Assembly: GCF_039830145.1 (NCBI RefSeq)
Contig: NZ_CP156082.1
Location: 142,001-206,000 of the forward strand
Length of the DNA stretch: 64,000 bases
Source of the DNA: Croceibacterium sp. TMG7-5b_MA50
Lineage (GTDB): Bacteria > Pseudomonadota > Alphaproteobacteria > Sphingomonadales > Sphingomonadaceae
Direction of reading: 5' to 3'
The notes beneath the pieces are model-generated. The model did not search any database and was not told the origin of the DNA. It saw nothing but the letters and a program-made list of their open reading frames with translations. This document shows positions 43,695 to 52,909 of the stretch, one piece after another. Position 1 is the first letter of the stretch, and the number at the start of each line of letters is the position of its first letter. The translations under genes were made by a program, and so were the position numbers.

Positions 43695-44984
43695 ATGCCC
43701 GACCAACCCTTCTATGGCCTGAGCTCCTACCACACCACGCTGATGGCGCTGGGGATGGGTATCATCCTCGCCTACTGGCTGCCGCGCTTCGTCACCGGGC
43801 GGGAGCCGGCGGCCTCTGCGCTGCTGATCGGCATCGGCGCCATCGCCTTCCACCTCATCCCCGACCTGCCCGGCGCGCTCGACCCCCGGGAGCAGAGCCG
43901 GTTCTGGGAGGTGCTGAGCGAAATCGCCGTCATCGTGGCGCTGTTCGGCACGGGCCTCCGCATCGACAATCTGCATTCGCTGACGCGCTGGACGCCAACC
44001 ATCCGGCTGCTCGCGCTGGCGATGCCGCTGACGATCGGCGCCGTGGCGTTGCTCGGCTGGGCGTGGGGCGGGATGACGGCGGCGGGCGCGATCCTGTTGG
44101 GGGCGGTGCTGGCGCCGACCGATCCCGTTCTCGCCGGCGATGTGCAGGTCGGCCCGCCGACCGAAGGTGGCGAGCATCCGGTCCGCTTCGCCCTGACGAC
44201 CGAGGCGGGCCTGAATGACGGGCTGTCCTTCCCCTTCGTCTACCTGGCGCTGTTTGTCGGCATGGCGGCATTCTCCTTCCCAGACCTGCTGGTGGAGTGG
44301 TTTCTGCTGGACGTCCTTTACCGCATTGCCATCGGTACGCTGGCGGGCGCGGCGATCGGCTGGGTGCTGGGGCGGGTGTTGTTCGTCATACCTCGCGGCA
44401 ACGTGCTGGCGGATACAGGGTCCGGCCTCCTGGCCCTTGCCGGGGTGCTGCTGTGCTACGGCACGACCGAGCTGATCGAAGGGTACGGCTTCATCAGCTG
44501 CTTTGTCGCCGGGCTGGTGCTGCGGCGGGTGGAGGAAAAGCACACCTTCCATACGAAGCTGCACAGCTTCAACGAGGCGATCGAGCTTTCCTTGACCGCC
44601 ATCCTGCTGGTCTTGGTCGGCGGCGTGCTGCCGTTGTTGTGGGAAGACCTGACCTGGACGCTGATGGGCATCGCGCTGGCGCTACTGCTGGTAATCCGTC
44701 CGCTGGCCGGCTGGTTGTCACTCGCCAGGACGGAGTTGCGACCGCGCGAACGTGCGGTGGTCGCGTTCTACGGCGTGCGCGGGATCGGCTCGGTGTATTA
44801 CCTCGGCTTCGCCACTCATCATATGGAGTTGGTGAACGAGGGCGAATTGTGGGCGACGATCGCCTTCACCATCCTGCTTTCGACCATCATCCACGGCCTG
44901 ACCGCCGGCATCGCGGTGGACCGGGTCGCCAAGCCCCGCCCGGACGGCGATGGACATGGCAACGCGGTGGTGGACGATCAGTAG
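43695..44984 (+). CDS. CPA1-type Na+/H+ antiporter
   Basis: 429 residues, about 12 membrane segments. The Asn-Asp ion-binding pair appears in TTEAGLNDGLSFPF, together with GAVLAPTDPVLAGDVQVG and the conserved Arg in FYGVRGIGSVYYLGF. Exchanges cytosolic Na+ or K+ for protons. A short hydrophilic tail. Its 3' end overlaps the convergent S41 peptidase gene by 7 bp. Confidence 0.93.
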   Translation: MPDQPFYGLSSYHTTLMALGMGIILAYWLPRFVTGREPAASALLIGIGAIAFHLIPDLPGALDPREQSRFWEVLSEIAVIVALFGTGLRIDNLHSLTRWTPTIRLLALAMPLTIGAVALLGWAWGGMTAAGAILLGAVLAPTDPVLAGDVQVGPPTEGGEHPVRFALTTEAGLNDGLSFPFVYLALFVGMAAFSFPDLLVEWFLLDVLYRIAIGTLAGAAIGWVLGRVLFVIPRGNVLADTGSGLLALAGVLLCYGTTELIEGYGFISCFVAGLVLRRVEEKHTFHTKLHSFNEAIELSLTAILLVLVGGVLPLLWEDLTWTLMGIALALLLVIRPLAGWLSLARTELRPRERAVVAFYGVRGIGSVYYLGFATHHMELVNEGELWATIAFTILLSTIIHGLTAGIAVDRVAKPRPDGDGHGNAVVDDQ

Positions 44985-46438
44985 GCGCCGGGCAGTTCGC
45001 GTTCCGCCGTGCTGCGCGGCACGGCCGGGGTCAGCAGGCGGCGGGTGGCAGGCGTGCCCGTGCGGGTCGTGCTGGCCGTGGCATTCGCACTGGCGGAGAT
45101 GGGGGTGCAGCTGCCGCCATCCAGCCAGCGCAGCGCGGTGGCGATCATCCCCTCAGCCGGATCGCCGAGCTGGCGGGTGAGGTCGTCTGTCGCGGCGCAG
45201 GTGACCGGCACCGTGGTCGCGAGACCCCGGTAATAGTCGCCCTGACCTGCCGAGTTCACCGTGCGCAAGGCGACCACGCGCAGCCGGTCGTCGCAGGAAG
45301 GCTGGTCGATGGCGATCTGCCCGACCGGCTTGCCGTAGGTGTTGCTGCCGACCAGTGCCATGTTCCGGCCGAGATACGGGGTGAAGGCGTTGATCACCAG
45401 TTCGCTGGCCGACGCGGTGCTCTCCGTTCCGATGAAGGCGATGCGGGTGGGCGCAATCGCCTGCGCTGGCGGCTGGAAGTTGAACCGTTCGTTCTGCGCT
45501 GCCTTGGACGGCCGATAGGTGATCTCGCCGAACAGCTGCCCGCCGCGGTCCGCCGCCAGCAGGTTACCCAACGCCTGCGCCGTGCGGATCAGTCCGCCGC
45601 CATTGTAACGCAGATCGATGATGACCCGGCTGATCCCTTCCGCCCGGAATCGGGCAAAGGCAGCCGCCAAGTCCGGTTCGGCCGTATCGATGAAGGTGCG
45701 CAAGTTGATATAACCCGTGCGTGCGGCGCCGGTCCCCAGCACCTGCGCGCCGTAGCGATCCGATACGGGGTCGAGCGTGAAGTCCGCCTTGGCCAGCGTC
45801 ACCGTCCGTGTCGCGCCCGCAGTGTCGCGGTAGGTCAGCGTGCGGCTGACGCCGGGGTCGGACGGGCCGAGCGCGGAGTAGACGGCGTTGGCGCCGCCGC
45901 TGGCGAACAGGGTGCTGACGCTTTGCCCGTTGATCGCGGTGATCTCCGCCCCGCGGTCGATGCCGGCGGCGAGGGCCGGCGTGTTCTCAAACGTCTCGCT
46001 GACGATCACGCGGCGATTGGCTTCGTCATAGACCAGGCGGAAGCCGAACCCGGCGCTGGAGCCGGAGGAGTAATAGGCGTTCTCCTCCGCGATGGAGGTG
46101 AGGTAGGTGAAATACCGGTCGCGGCCCAGCGCGCGTGCGGGGGCGACCAGCGCGTCGATGTAGTCGTCCACATTGCCGTAGGCGGTGGGCTGCACGCCGG
46201 CCGCGAGGTTTTCCGGAAACAGATACCATTCGTCGAGCGCGGTCTTGGCCCAGGCCTGGCGGCTGGCGAGGGCGCAGGTGCTGGCGACCGGTGCCGGAGT
46301 GGGTGAGGGCGTGGGCGCCGGGGCGCCGCCGCCGCCGGTGATCAATCCGCCGCCGCTGCCACCGCCATCACCGCCGCCGCAAGCCGACAGCAGCGCCGCC
46401 AGTGCGCACAGCCCGGTTCCAAACACCCTGCGTCGCAT
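44978..46438 (-). CDS. S41-family serine peptidase, lipoprotein
   Basis: 486 residues. A lipoprotein signal ends in LLSAC, followed by a Gly-rich and Pro/Thr-rich linker. A PDZ-like region (ETFENTPALAAGIDRGAEI) precedes the S41 (tail-specific protease) core with IDLRYNGGGLI, the nucleophile Ser in GTESTASASELV and a Lys in SNTYGKPVGQI. Periplasmic protein degradation is expected. Divergent from the YbhB-type gene (about 155 bp between starts). Confidence 0.92.
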   Translation of the reverse strand: MRRRVFGTGLCALAALLSACGGGDGGGSGGGLITGGGGAPAPTPSPTPAPVASTCALASRQAWAKTALDEWYLFPENLAAGVQPTAYGNVDDYIDALVAPARALGRDRYFTYLTSIAEENAYYSSGSSAGFGFRLVYDEANRRVIVSETFENTPALAAGIDRGAEITAINGQSVSTLFASGGANAVYSALGPSDPGVSRTLTYRDTAGATRTVTLAKADFTLDPVSDRYGAQVLGTGAARTGYINLRTFIDTAEPDLAAAFARFRAEGISRVIIDLRYNGGGLIRTAQALGNLLAADRGGQLFGEITYRPSKAAQNERFNFQPPAQAIAPTRIAFIGTESTASASELVINAFTPYLGRNMALVGSNTYGKPVGQIAIDQPSCDDRLRVVALRTVNSAGQGDYYRGLATTVPVTCAATDDLTRQLGDPAEGMIATALRWLDGGSCTPISASANATASTTRTGTPATRRLLTPAVPRSTAERELPGAY

Positions 46439-46593
46439 GTCGTCCCTCGATCCCCGATCTCATCGATTCTAGACAGGTACGTTTCCGGTCACAAGGAAGA
46501 TGACGAGGGATCAACGGTTTGCGCCTGCCCTTGCCAAGGCGGGCGGGAGCGGGCAGGAGTCGCCCCCAAGTTGTGACGGGAGTTGTGCCACCG

Positions 46594-47196
46594 ATGCTCG
46601 AACATGTGCCAGCCTGGCTCGGCCGTCTGCTCGGCGATGTACGCGCCGGCCACGGCAAGCTGGCGGTGGCCAGGCTGGGTGACGAAGGACTGGTCGGGAC
46701 GGCCGGCTTCGCCCTCTCCTCCGCCGCCTTCGCCGATGGCGAGCCGCTGGATCCCAGCTTCACCGCGGACGAGGAAGACGCCGTCGCCCCGCCGCTGCAT
46801 TGGACCCAGCCGCCCGCCGGCACGCAGGATCTGGTGCTGGTGGTGGAGGATCCCGACGCACCCGCGCCGCAGCCGTTCTGCCACTGGCTGGTCTGGGGCC
46901 TGCAGCCCGGCGCCGGCCAATTGCTGGAGGGCGAGACGCCGCCGCGGGTAGGCAAGAACGCCTATGGCAATTCCGAATGGTTGCTGCCCGACCCGCCGAC
47001 CGGGCATGGTCCGCATGATTACGTGTTCCAGCTGTTCGCGCTGGACCTGCCGCTGACGCTGATGCCGGGCGCGAGCCGGGACGAATTGCTGGCGGCGATG
47101 GAAGGTCATGTGCTGGGCGTCGCGGTGCTGACCGGCACCTATGTCCGCAGCGAAGGCGACGATGACGACGCCTGGGACGAGGATGACGAGGGCTGA
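46594..47196 (+). CDS. YbhB/YbcL-type PEBP protein
   Basis: 200 residues. Phosphatidylethanolamine-binding-protein fold: LVLVVEDPDAPAPQPFCHWL contains the conserved Asp-Pro-Asp-Ala-Pro and Cys-His-Trp motifs, and HDYVFQLFALD follows. A highly acidic tail ends the protein. Bacterial family members have no settled function. The upstream frame before 46594 is not convincing coding sequence. Confidence 0.9.
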   Translation: MLEHVPAWLGRLLGDVRAGHGKLAVARLGDEGLVGTAGFALSSAAFADGEPLDPSFTADEEDAVAPPLHWTQPPAGTQDLVLVVEDPDAPAPQPFCHWLVWGLQPGAGQLLEGETPPRVGKNAYGNSEWLLPDPPTGHGPHDYVFQLFALDLPLTLMPGASRDELLAAMEGHVLGVAVLTGTYVRSEGDDDDAWDEDDEG

Positions 47197-47271
47197 TCCC
47201 GAACCGTTTTAGCGGGAACGGACAGCCACCGGCGTAGATTGAAGCCACCAAGGAAGGACAGGGAACACACA

Positions 47272-47523
47272 ATGGCTGCCAAGAACAATGCGCTGAACAA
47301 GCCGGTGAACGTGTCGGACGACCTGGAGAAGGTCGTGGGCAAGGGCCCGATGACGCGCGCCGAAGTGACCAGCAAGGTGTGGGACTACATCAAGTCCAAC
47401 AGCCTGCAGGACGAGAAGGACAAGCGTCAGATCAACCCGGACGACAAGCTGGGTGCGGTGATCGGCAAGGACCAGATCTCCATGTTCAAGATGACCGCCG
47501 CGGTGTCCAAGCACCTCAGCTAA
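47272..47523 (+). CDS. SWIB/MDM2-domain protein
   Basis: 83 residues, a stand-alone SWIB domain: NVSDDLEKVVGKGPMTRAEV, VWDYIKSNSLQD, and INPDDKLGAVIG with a C-terminal FKMTAAVSKHL. In eukaryotes the domain occurs in chromatin remodelers; bacterial single-domain versions are common in alphaproteobacteria and chlamydiae with unclear roles, possibly nucleoid-related. GGAA-rich sequence precedes the ATG. Follows the PEBP gene by 75 bp. Confidence 0.93.
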   Translation: MAAKNNALNKPVNVSDDLEKVVGKGPMTRAEVTSKVWDYIKSNSLQDEKDKRQINPDDKLGAVIGKDQISMFKMTAAVSKHLS

Positions 47524-47526
47524 GCG

Positions 47527-47928
47527 CTATCGGCGGCGCCACGGCCAGTCCGTGACGCCGCCGGTCCACAGGCCGGCCCAGATCAGCACGGGCTGCGCCA
47601 GCATCCGCGGGCTGTGATAGGCAGGGCCAAGCCCGCCATCAGCCCGGGCGAAATCCAGCAGCATGTGCTGCACGTTCGCCGGCCACACGCACAGCGCGTA
47701 AGCCGCCAACCCCCATCCACCGGCCCGCCGCAGACCTGCCGACCATGGCTGCGCCAGCGCCGCCGCGCCGGCCAGTTCGGCCCAGCCGGTCGCCTGCACC
47801 ACCAGTTCGGGCGCGGGAACCCAGCGCGGCATGATCGACAGGAATGGCGCCGGCCGGGCGAGATGGAACACGCCCGCCGTGCCATAGAACAGCGCCAGCG
47901 CGGCGCCGGTGATGCGGCGCGCGATCAA
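47527..47928 (-). CDS. DoxX-like small membrane protein
   Basis: 133 residues with four membrane helices. The N-terminal ALALFYGTAGVFHLARPAPF and WAELAGAAALAQP segments fit the DoxX/DUF4267-like family. Function unknown in bacteria of this type. Start is a TTG (47928); a downstream ATG would lose the first helix. Convergent with SWIB (4 bp) and 10 bp after the PPOX-type gene on the same strand. Confidence 0.78.
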   Translation of the reverse strand: MIARRITGAALALFYGTAGVFHLARPAPFLSIMPRWVPAPELVVQATGWAELAGAAALAQPWSAGLRRAGGWGLAAYALCVWPANVQHMLLDFARADGGLGPAYHSPRMLAQPVLIWAGLWTGGVTDWPWRRR

Positions 47929-47938
47929 GCGGGCGCCT

Positions 47939-48394
47939 TCAGCCGGCGGATGCGGGCAGCCGCACCTCGCCTTCCGCCTCGCCTTCCCAGTAATGGATGC
48001 GCTTCGCTTGCACCTCGATCAGCACCAGGCCGGGCGTGTCGGCGCCTTCGCTGAACCAGCGCTCCAAGTCCGGATTCCAGTGCTCCAGGAAAGCGGCCTT
48101 GTCGCGGATCAGCTTCGCCTCTCCCTCGACATGCACGAACAGGCCGGGCGCGCCGACCAGTCCCTTCAGCCCCGCCTTTCCCTGGTAGGTCAGACCGACC
48201 GACGGATCGCGGCTGATGTCGTCCACGCTGCGCGCATTGTCGAGCGTGAAGAACCAGCTGGTTCCTTCGTAGGCGACCTGCCGGTTGTTGCTCATCGGCC
48301 GGCCACCGAGCGAGCCGTCCGCGGCGCGGCTGACCAGCATGCAGAAGTCGATGTCCTTCATGGCGTCGGAAATGTCGTGCAGGCTCTTGGTCAC
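47939..48394 (-). CDS. Pyridoxamine 5'-phosphate oxidase-fold protein (GSP26-like)
   Basis: 151 residues. Split-barrel flavin-binding fold of the general stress protein 26 type: CMLVSRAADGSLGGRPMSNN, WFFTLDNARSVDDISRDPSV and LFVHVEGEAKLI. Likely binds FMN or F420-like cofactor; substrate unknown. GTG start at 48394 fits the usual beginning KSLHDISDAM. Divergent from the DUF72 gene across about 80 bp. Confidence 0.9.
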   Translation of the reverse strand: MTKSLHDISDAMKDIDFCMLVSRAADGSLGGRPMSNNRQVAYEGTSWFFTLDNARSVDDISRDPSVGLTYQGKAGLKGLVGAPGLFVHVEGEAKLIRDKAAFLEHWNPDLERWFSEGADTPGLVLIEVQAKRIHYWEGEAEGEVRLPASAG

Positions 48395-48474
48395 GGTTGC
48401 GCTCCTGATAGCATGTGGCTGGTCAACCGGTCGGATCGGAACCCGGTTCCGGCACAGGCGAAGGAGCGAGGCAC

Positions 48475-49278
48475 ATGACGATCCGCACCGGCATCGGCGG
48501 CTGGGTCTATCCCGCGTGGCGCGGCGGCGCCTTCTACCCGCCCGACCTGCCGCAAAAGGGGGAACTGCATTTCGCCGCCCGCGCGACCGGCGCGATCGAG
48601 ATCAACGCGACTTTCCACCGCCTGCAGAAGCCGGACAGCTTCCGCAAATGGCGAGACGAGGTGCCCGACGGTTTCGTCTTCACGGTGAAGGGCAGCCGCT
48701 ACGTCACCAACCGCAAGGTCCTGGCGGAGGCCGGTGAGGCGGTCGGCACCTTCCTGGCGCAGGGGGTCACCGAACTGGGCGACCGGCTGGGCCCGATCTG
48801 CTGGCAGATGGCGACCACCAAAAGGTTCGAGGCAGAGGATCTGGCGGCGTTCCTGCGATTGCTGCCGGCGGAACATGCCGGCGTGCGGCTGCGCCATGCG
48901 ATCGAAGTGGGGCACGAAAGCTTCGCCTGTGCCGAGTTCGTCGAACTGGCGCGTGCGGCGGGCGTGGCGGTGGTGTGGTCCGAACATCCCGATCGCGTGC
49001 GGATCGGCGACCGGACGGCGGATTTCACCTATCTGCGCTGCCAGGACATGCAGGCGGACGAGCCGACCGGCTATCCGCCGGACGAGATCGAGAGGCTGGC
49101 GGTCATGTGCCGGGCATGGGGCGAAGGACGTATGCCGCCGGGCTTGCCAATCGTGGGCAGCTCGGCCGATAAGCCGCCGCCGGGGGGTGACGTGTTCGCC
49201 TTTCTCATCAATGGCGCGAAGGAACGCGCGCCCGCCGCGGCGATGGCCCTGGCGGAGCGATTGAAAGGGACGACATGA
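48475..49278 (+). CDS. DUF72 protein (YecE-like)
   Basis: 267 residues, TIM-barrel of the DUF72 family: TGIGGWVYPAWRGGAFYP and AIEINATFHRLQKP near the start, then FVFTVKGSRYVTNRK. Biochemical role unknown; related to AP-endonuclease-like barrels. AAGGAG lies 8 bp before the ATG. Overlaps the dipeptidase start by 4 bp (ATGA), so the two are coupled. Confidence 0.93.
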   Translation: MTIRTGIGGWVYPAWRGGAFYPPDLPQKGELHFAARATGAIEINATFHRLQKPDSFRKWRDEVPDGFVFTVKGSRYVTNRKVLAEAGEAVGTFLAQGVTELGDRLGPICWQMATTKRFEAEDLAAFLRLLPAEHAGVRLRHAIEVGHESFACAEFVELARAAGVAVVWSEHPDRVRIGDRTADFTYLRCQDMQADEPTGYPPDEIERLAVMCRAWGEGRMPPGLPIVGSSADKPPPGGDVFAFLINGAKERAPAAAMALAERLKGTT

Positions 49279-50624
49279 GATCTGCCACATTGGCCTGCGC
49301 AAGTGCGCTGGCGCTGAGCCTGGCTGCCGCTGCCAACGCGCAGGATGCGGCGCAGCAGGATATCAGGCGCCCGGGCGGGCTGACGCTGGACATGCTGGCC
49401 CCGCCGGCGCCCGATCCGAAGGAGGTCGCCGACGCCGCCCTGAACGCCGCGCCGGTGTGGGACGGGCACAACGACGTGCCATGGCAGTTGCGCGGGCGGT
49501 ACAACAACGTCCTGCTGAACTTCGATTTCGGCAACACGCGGGCGCAGGGTACAGGACCGCTGGAAACCGCCATGCACACCGATCTGCCGCGCCTGCGTGC
49601 CGGCAAGGTGGGCGCGCAGTTCTGGTCCGTCTATGTCAGCGCCGCCCTGCCGGAGCCGGAGGCGGTGGTCGCCACGATGGAGCAGATCGACGTCACCAAG
49701 CGGCTGATCGCCCGCTACCCCCGCGAATTGCAGCTGGCACTGACCAGCGGTGATGTGGCCGATGCGATGGCGGCGGGCAGGATCGCCAGCCTGCTGGGGA
49801 TGGAAGGCGGCCATTCCATCGGCAGCAGCCTGGCGGTCATCCGGCAGATGTATGCGCTGGGCGCCCGTTACCTGACGCTGACCCATTCCAGCAACACGCC
49901 CTGGGCCGACAGCGCGACCGACGATCCGGAGCATGACGGTCTGACTGAATTCGGCACCATCGTGGTGCGCGAGATGCAGCGGATCGGCATGCTGGTCGAT
50001 CTCAGCCATGTGAGCGAGGCGACGATGCTGGACGCGCTCGACACCATTCGCGAGACGCGCGGTGCCCCGGTGATCTTCAGCCATTCGGGCGCGCGCGCCG
50101 TGGCCGCGCATCTGCGCAACGTGCCCGACAGCGTGCTGACCCGCCTGCCGGAAAATGGCGGGATCGTGATGGTGGTCGCGCTGCCGAGCTTCATCAGCAA
50201 CAATGTGCGTGAATGGAATGCCCGGCAGACGGCGGAGATCGAGCGGCTGGAGGCGCTGTATCCCGATGCCCCCGACCAGGTCGATGCGGAGCTTGCCACC
50301 TGGCTGACCGCCAACCCGGCGGCGACGGCGACCATCGCCGACATGGCCGACCATATCGACCACATCCGCAACGTGGCAGGCATCGATCACATCGGCATCG
50401 GCGGCGATTATGACGGCATGCCGAGCGGGCCGGTCGGGATGGAGGATGTCGCCGGGTATCCCGCCTTGTTCACCGAACTGGCGCGGCGCGGATACTCGCA
50501 GGAAGACCTCCAGAAGATCAGCAGTCGCAACATGATGCGGGTCATGCAGGCGGCGGAAGCCTATGCCGCGGACCATGCCGACGACTTGCCGCTGGAAACC
50601 CCGGTGAGCGAGGAGGCGGCGTAA
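49275..50624 (+). CDS. Membrane dipeptidase (M19, renal-dipeptidase family)
   Basis: 449 residues with a signal peptide ending ANAQ. Dinuclear zinc amidohydrolase barrel: His-x-Asp in VWDGHNDVPWQLRG, the bridging Glu in GMEGGHSIG, His in LVDLSHVSE and in VIFSHSGAR, and a late Asp in GIGGDYDGMP. Cleaves dipeptides in the periplasm; D-amino-acid-containing dipeptides and some beta-lactams are known substrates of the family. Confidence 0.95.
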   Translation: MRSATLACASALALSLAAAANAQDAAQQDIRRPGGLTLDMLAPPAPDPKEVADAALNAAPVWDGHNDVPWQLRGRYNNVLLNFDFGNTRAQGTGPLETAMHTDLPRLRAGKVGAQFWSVYVSAALPEPEAVVATMEQIDVTKRLIARYPRELQLALTSGDVADAMAAGRIASLLGMEGGHSIGSSLAVIRQMYALGARYLTLTHSSNTPWADSATDDPEHDGLTEFGTIVVREMQRIGMLVDLSHVSEATMLDALDTIRETRGAPVIFSHSGARAVAAHLRNVPDSVLTRLPENGGIVMVVALPSFISNNVREWNARQTAEIERLEALYPDAPDQVDAELATWLTANPAATATIADMADHIDHIRNVAGIDHIGIGGDYDGMPSGPVGMEDVAGYPALFTELARRGYSQEDLQKISSRNMMRVMQAAEAYAADHADDLPLETPVSEEAA

Positions 50625-50630
50625 GGCCGG

Positions 50631-51053
50631 TCAGTCCAGCAATCGCAAGGTGAGCGGGTCGCGCTCGCCGCCATGGAAGGCGGCGAGCGCGCTGATAAAG
50701 GGTTCAGGATCGTCCGCCACTTCGGCGAACAGGGTCATGGAACTGCGGAACTTCAGCGCATCGATCTCGCCCAGGATCGCGGCCGCGGTGCGCCGCCCGG
50801 ACCAGGCGAGCATGGTATCGGTGATCTCCAGCAAACGCGGGCCGAGCACCGGGTGGGCGAGGTAGTCGATCGCCTCCGCCCGGCAGGCGATGCCGTAGAA
50901 CTGCGCGGTGGGGCTGCGACCCAATCCGGCAAGCTGGGGAAAGGTGAACCACATCCAGTGGCTGCGTTTGTCGCCGGCGCGCACCTCCGCCAAGGCTTGC
51001 TGGTAGGTTCCGTCCTGCGCGGTGACGAAGCGCTGCAGGCCGGTGTCAGCCAT
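50631..51053 (-). CDS. DUF1810 protein
   Basis: 140 residues. Clear DUF1810 features: SHWMWFTFPQLAGLGRSPTA, FYGIACRAEAIDYL, then LKFRSSMTLF. Function unknown; recently linked in some bacteria to toxin-like or stress genes, but nothing here shows that. Convergent with the dipeptidase (6 bp), and its start overlaps the DUF3140 gene stop by 8 bp. Confidence 0.92.
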   Translation of the reverse strand: MADTGLQRFVTAQDGTYQQALAEVRAGDKRSHWMWFTFPQLAGLGRSPTAQFYGIACRAEAIDYLAHPVLGPRLLEITDTMLAWSGRRTAAAILGEIDALKFRSSMTLFAEVADDPEPFISALAAFHGGERDPLTLRLLD

Positions 51054-51387
51054 TGCCTTTCAGCGGGTCATGGCCCCAGTTCATCAGCGAATAGCGCCAA
51101 TTGGTTTCGCTGACCTCGCCATCCGGCCGCTGCGCCAGGTGGCGATGAACATAGCCGACGACCTTGCGCATGTGGGCATAATCATCGTCGGTCAGGTCCG
51201 CCTTCTTCTTGTGGCGCAGTTCGACGATGCGCCGGCCGGACTTGTGCCCGGTGCTTTCCCCATCGCCGTGCGTGTCGCCGACCGATTTCGCCTCGTCCGT
51301 GTCCAGCCAGCGTTCCAGCTCGGCCGGCGCCATGTTCACCGCGTCAGCGAACTCGGCATAGGTGTCCTGCTGTTCGTCCTTGTCCAT
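51046..51387 (-). CDS. DUF3140 protein
   Basis: 113 residues. RRIVELRHKKKADLTDDDY and MRKVVGYVHRHLAQRP with a closing SLMNWGHDP are the DUF3140 core. Function unknown. The ATG at 51387 sits inside the previous gene's stop region (GTGATG); a GTG at 51390 is also possible. Together with the DUF2945 gene it forms a pair often seen near stress genes. Confidence 0.9.
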   Translation of the reverse strand: MDKDEQQDTYAEFADAVNMAPAELERWLDTDEAKSVGDTHGDGESTGHKSGRRIVELRHKKKADLTDDDYAHMRKVVGYVHRHLAQRPDGEVSETNWRYSLMNWGHDPLKGNG

Positions 51388-51605
51388 CACGCCTTGCTCA
51401 GTTCGGAGCCGAGCTTCAGCACCTTGTCGCCATCATCCTGCTCGATCAGGTAGGCGGGATCATCCTTGCTGCCGTTGCGCACGACCTTGCTGCCCTTGAT
51501 CGTCCGCTGCACGCGGCGGTCGAACCGGTCGGCGACCTTGCCCGTCGCCTTGTCGCCGCTCCATTGCCAGCTGACCTTGCTGCCCTTGGCGAAGCTGTTG
51601 CTCAT
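51387..51605 (-). CDS. DUF2945 / TUDOR-like small protein
   Basis: 72 residues. FAKGSKVSWQWSGDKATGKV is a typical start of the DUF2945 (hypervirulence-associated TUDOR) family, and the Lys-rich RTIKGSKVVRNGSKDDPAY follows. A small beta barrel that may bind nucleic acid or protein; role unknown. ATG 51605 was chosen as the family start; the upstream frame is low-complexity shadow. Confidence 0.9.
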   Translation of the reverse strand: MSNSFAKGSKVSWQWSGDKATGKVADRFDRRVQRTIKGSKVVRNGSKDDPAYLIEQDDGDKVLKLGSELSKA

Positions 51606-51609
51606 CGCC

Positions 51610-51921
51610 TCAGTTCTCCGTCCGCGTGGGGGCGGCGCTGTCGGGCGCGAAGGTGTCGGCGTCCTCGTCGATGCCGACCACGCCGTCCACATCCTCCCGC
51701 TCCGCGGCGGCGGCCTGTTCCTCGGCAATCCGTTCCGATGCGTTGGGGGCCATCTCGTCATGGCTGGCGGAGCCGAACAGGTAGACCGCGCCCAACAGGA
51801 TCACACCCAGCAGCGTGCCGAAGATCAGCACGCGGCGCACGGTGCCGCTGGTGCTGCCCGCGCGAGCCTCTATCGTTTCCAGATGCGCGCCGCCGCTGCC
51901 GTCGCCCGGTTGACCCACCAT
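51610..51921 (-). CDS. Small single-pass membrane protein
   Basis: 103 residues. A membrane segment RRVLIFGTLLGVILLGAVYL (about 29-48) is followed by a strongly acidic soluble tail (ASERIAEEQAAAAEREDVDG). No family recognised. Only 4 bp separate it from the DUF2945 gene, so it heads the operon with DUF2945, DUF3140 and DUF1810. GGAGG lies before the ATG at 51921; the upstream ATG at 51957 is less likely. Confidence 0.72.
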   Translation of the reverse strand: MVGQPGDGSGGAHLETIEARAGSTSGTVRRVLIFGTLLGVILLGAVYLFGSASHDEMAPNASERIAEEQAAAAEREDVDGVVGIDEDADTFAPDSAAPTRTEN

Positions 51922-51969
51922 TGCACCGCCTCCTTGCCGATTGCCGCCGTTCTGCAACGGCTAGCAAGC

Positions 51970-51995
51970 TACGGCTCAGGCCGGGGGATGGTTCC
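51970..51995 (-). promoter_or_regulatory. Possible EcfG-type stress promoter
   Basis: On the minus strand GGAAC (51995-51991) and CGTA (51973-51970) are separated by 17 nt, one base off the GGAAC-N16/17-CGTT consensus of the alphaproteobacterial general-stress sigma factor EcfG. It lies about 50 bp before the operon head at 51921. The match is suggestive only. Confidence 0.3.
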
Positions 51996-52013
51996 TGCCA
52001 GGCGGGGCGGGGG

Positions 52014-52853
52014 TCAGTCGCGCAGCAGCTCGTTGATGCCGGTCTTGGCGCGGGTCTGCGCGTCCACCGTCTTCACGATCACCGCGCAATAGAGCGACGG
52101 ACCGGGCGTGCCGTCGGGCAGCGGCTTGCCGGGCAGGCTGCCGGGCACCACGACGGAATAGGGCGGCACGGTGCCGCGGTGGACTTCGCCCGTGGCGCGA
52201 TCGACGATCTTGGTCGAGGCGCCCAGATAGACGCCCATGGACAGCACGGCCCCTTCGCCGACGCGCACGCCTTCCGCGACCTCGGAACGCGCGCCGATGA
52301 AGGCGCCGTCGCCGATGATGACGGGTTCGGCCTGCAGCGGCTCCAGCACGCCGCCGATGCCCGCGCCGCCGGAGATGTGGACGTTGCGCCCGATCTGCGC
52401 GCACGATCCGACCGTCGCCCAGGTGTCGACCATCGTGCCATCGCCGACATAGGCGCCGATGTTCACGAAGGACGGCATCAGGACCACGCCCTTGCCGATG
52501 AAGCTGCCCCGGCGGGCGACCGCGCCCGGCACCACGCGGAAGCCGGCTTGCGCGAAGCGGGCGTCGGTCCAGCCGGCGAACTTGCTGGGTACCTTGTCAT
52601 AGGCGGGGGCGCCGCCGGCGCCGGCGGGGATGCCGACATTGTCGTTGAGGCGGAACGACAGCAGCACCGCCTGCTTCAGCCACTGGTTGACGCGCCAGCC
52701 GCCATTGCCGTCCGGTTCCGCCACGCGCTGTTCCCCGCTGTCGAGCAGCGCGAGGGCGAGTTCCACGTCGGCGCGCACATCCAGGCGGGCGGGGGTGACG
52801 TTGGCACGTTCGTCCCAGGCGGCGGCGATGGCGGTGGCGAGATCGGCGGACAT
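52014..52853 (-). CDS. dapD: Tetrahydrodipicolinate N-succinyltransferase
   Basis: 279 residues. Succinylates tetrahydrodipicolinate in the lysine/meso-DAP pathway. The N-terminal globular part ends near [12 protein letters not shown], then a left-handed beta helix of hexapeptide repeats follows, including [20 protein letters not shown] and [20 protein letters not shown]. Standard length for the family. A single gene here; lysA is 20 kb away. Confidence 0.97.
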   Translation of the reverse strand: MSADLATAIAAAWDERANVTPARLDVRADVELALALLDSGEQRVAEPDGNGGWRVNQWLKQAVLLSFRLNDNVGIPAGAGGAPAYDKVPSKFAGWTDARFAQAGFRVVPGAVARRGSFIGKGVVLMPSFVNIGAYVGDGTMVDTWATVGSCAQIGRNVHISGGAGIGGVLEPLQAEPVIIGDGAFIGARSEVAEGVRVGEGAVLSMGVYLGASTKIVDRATGEVHRGTVPPYSVVVPGSLPGKPLPDGTPGPSLYCAVIVKTVDAQTRAKTGINELLRD

Positions 52854-52909
52854 GGCAGGCTCCCTTTGGCTGGGGCGCGGCTAACCGCTCCCCGCCGGCG
52901 GAGCAAGCG

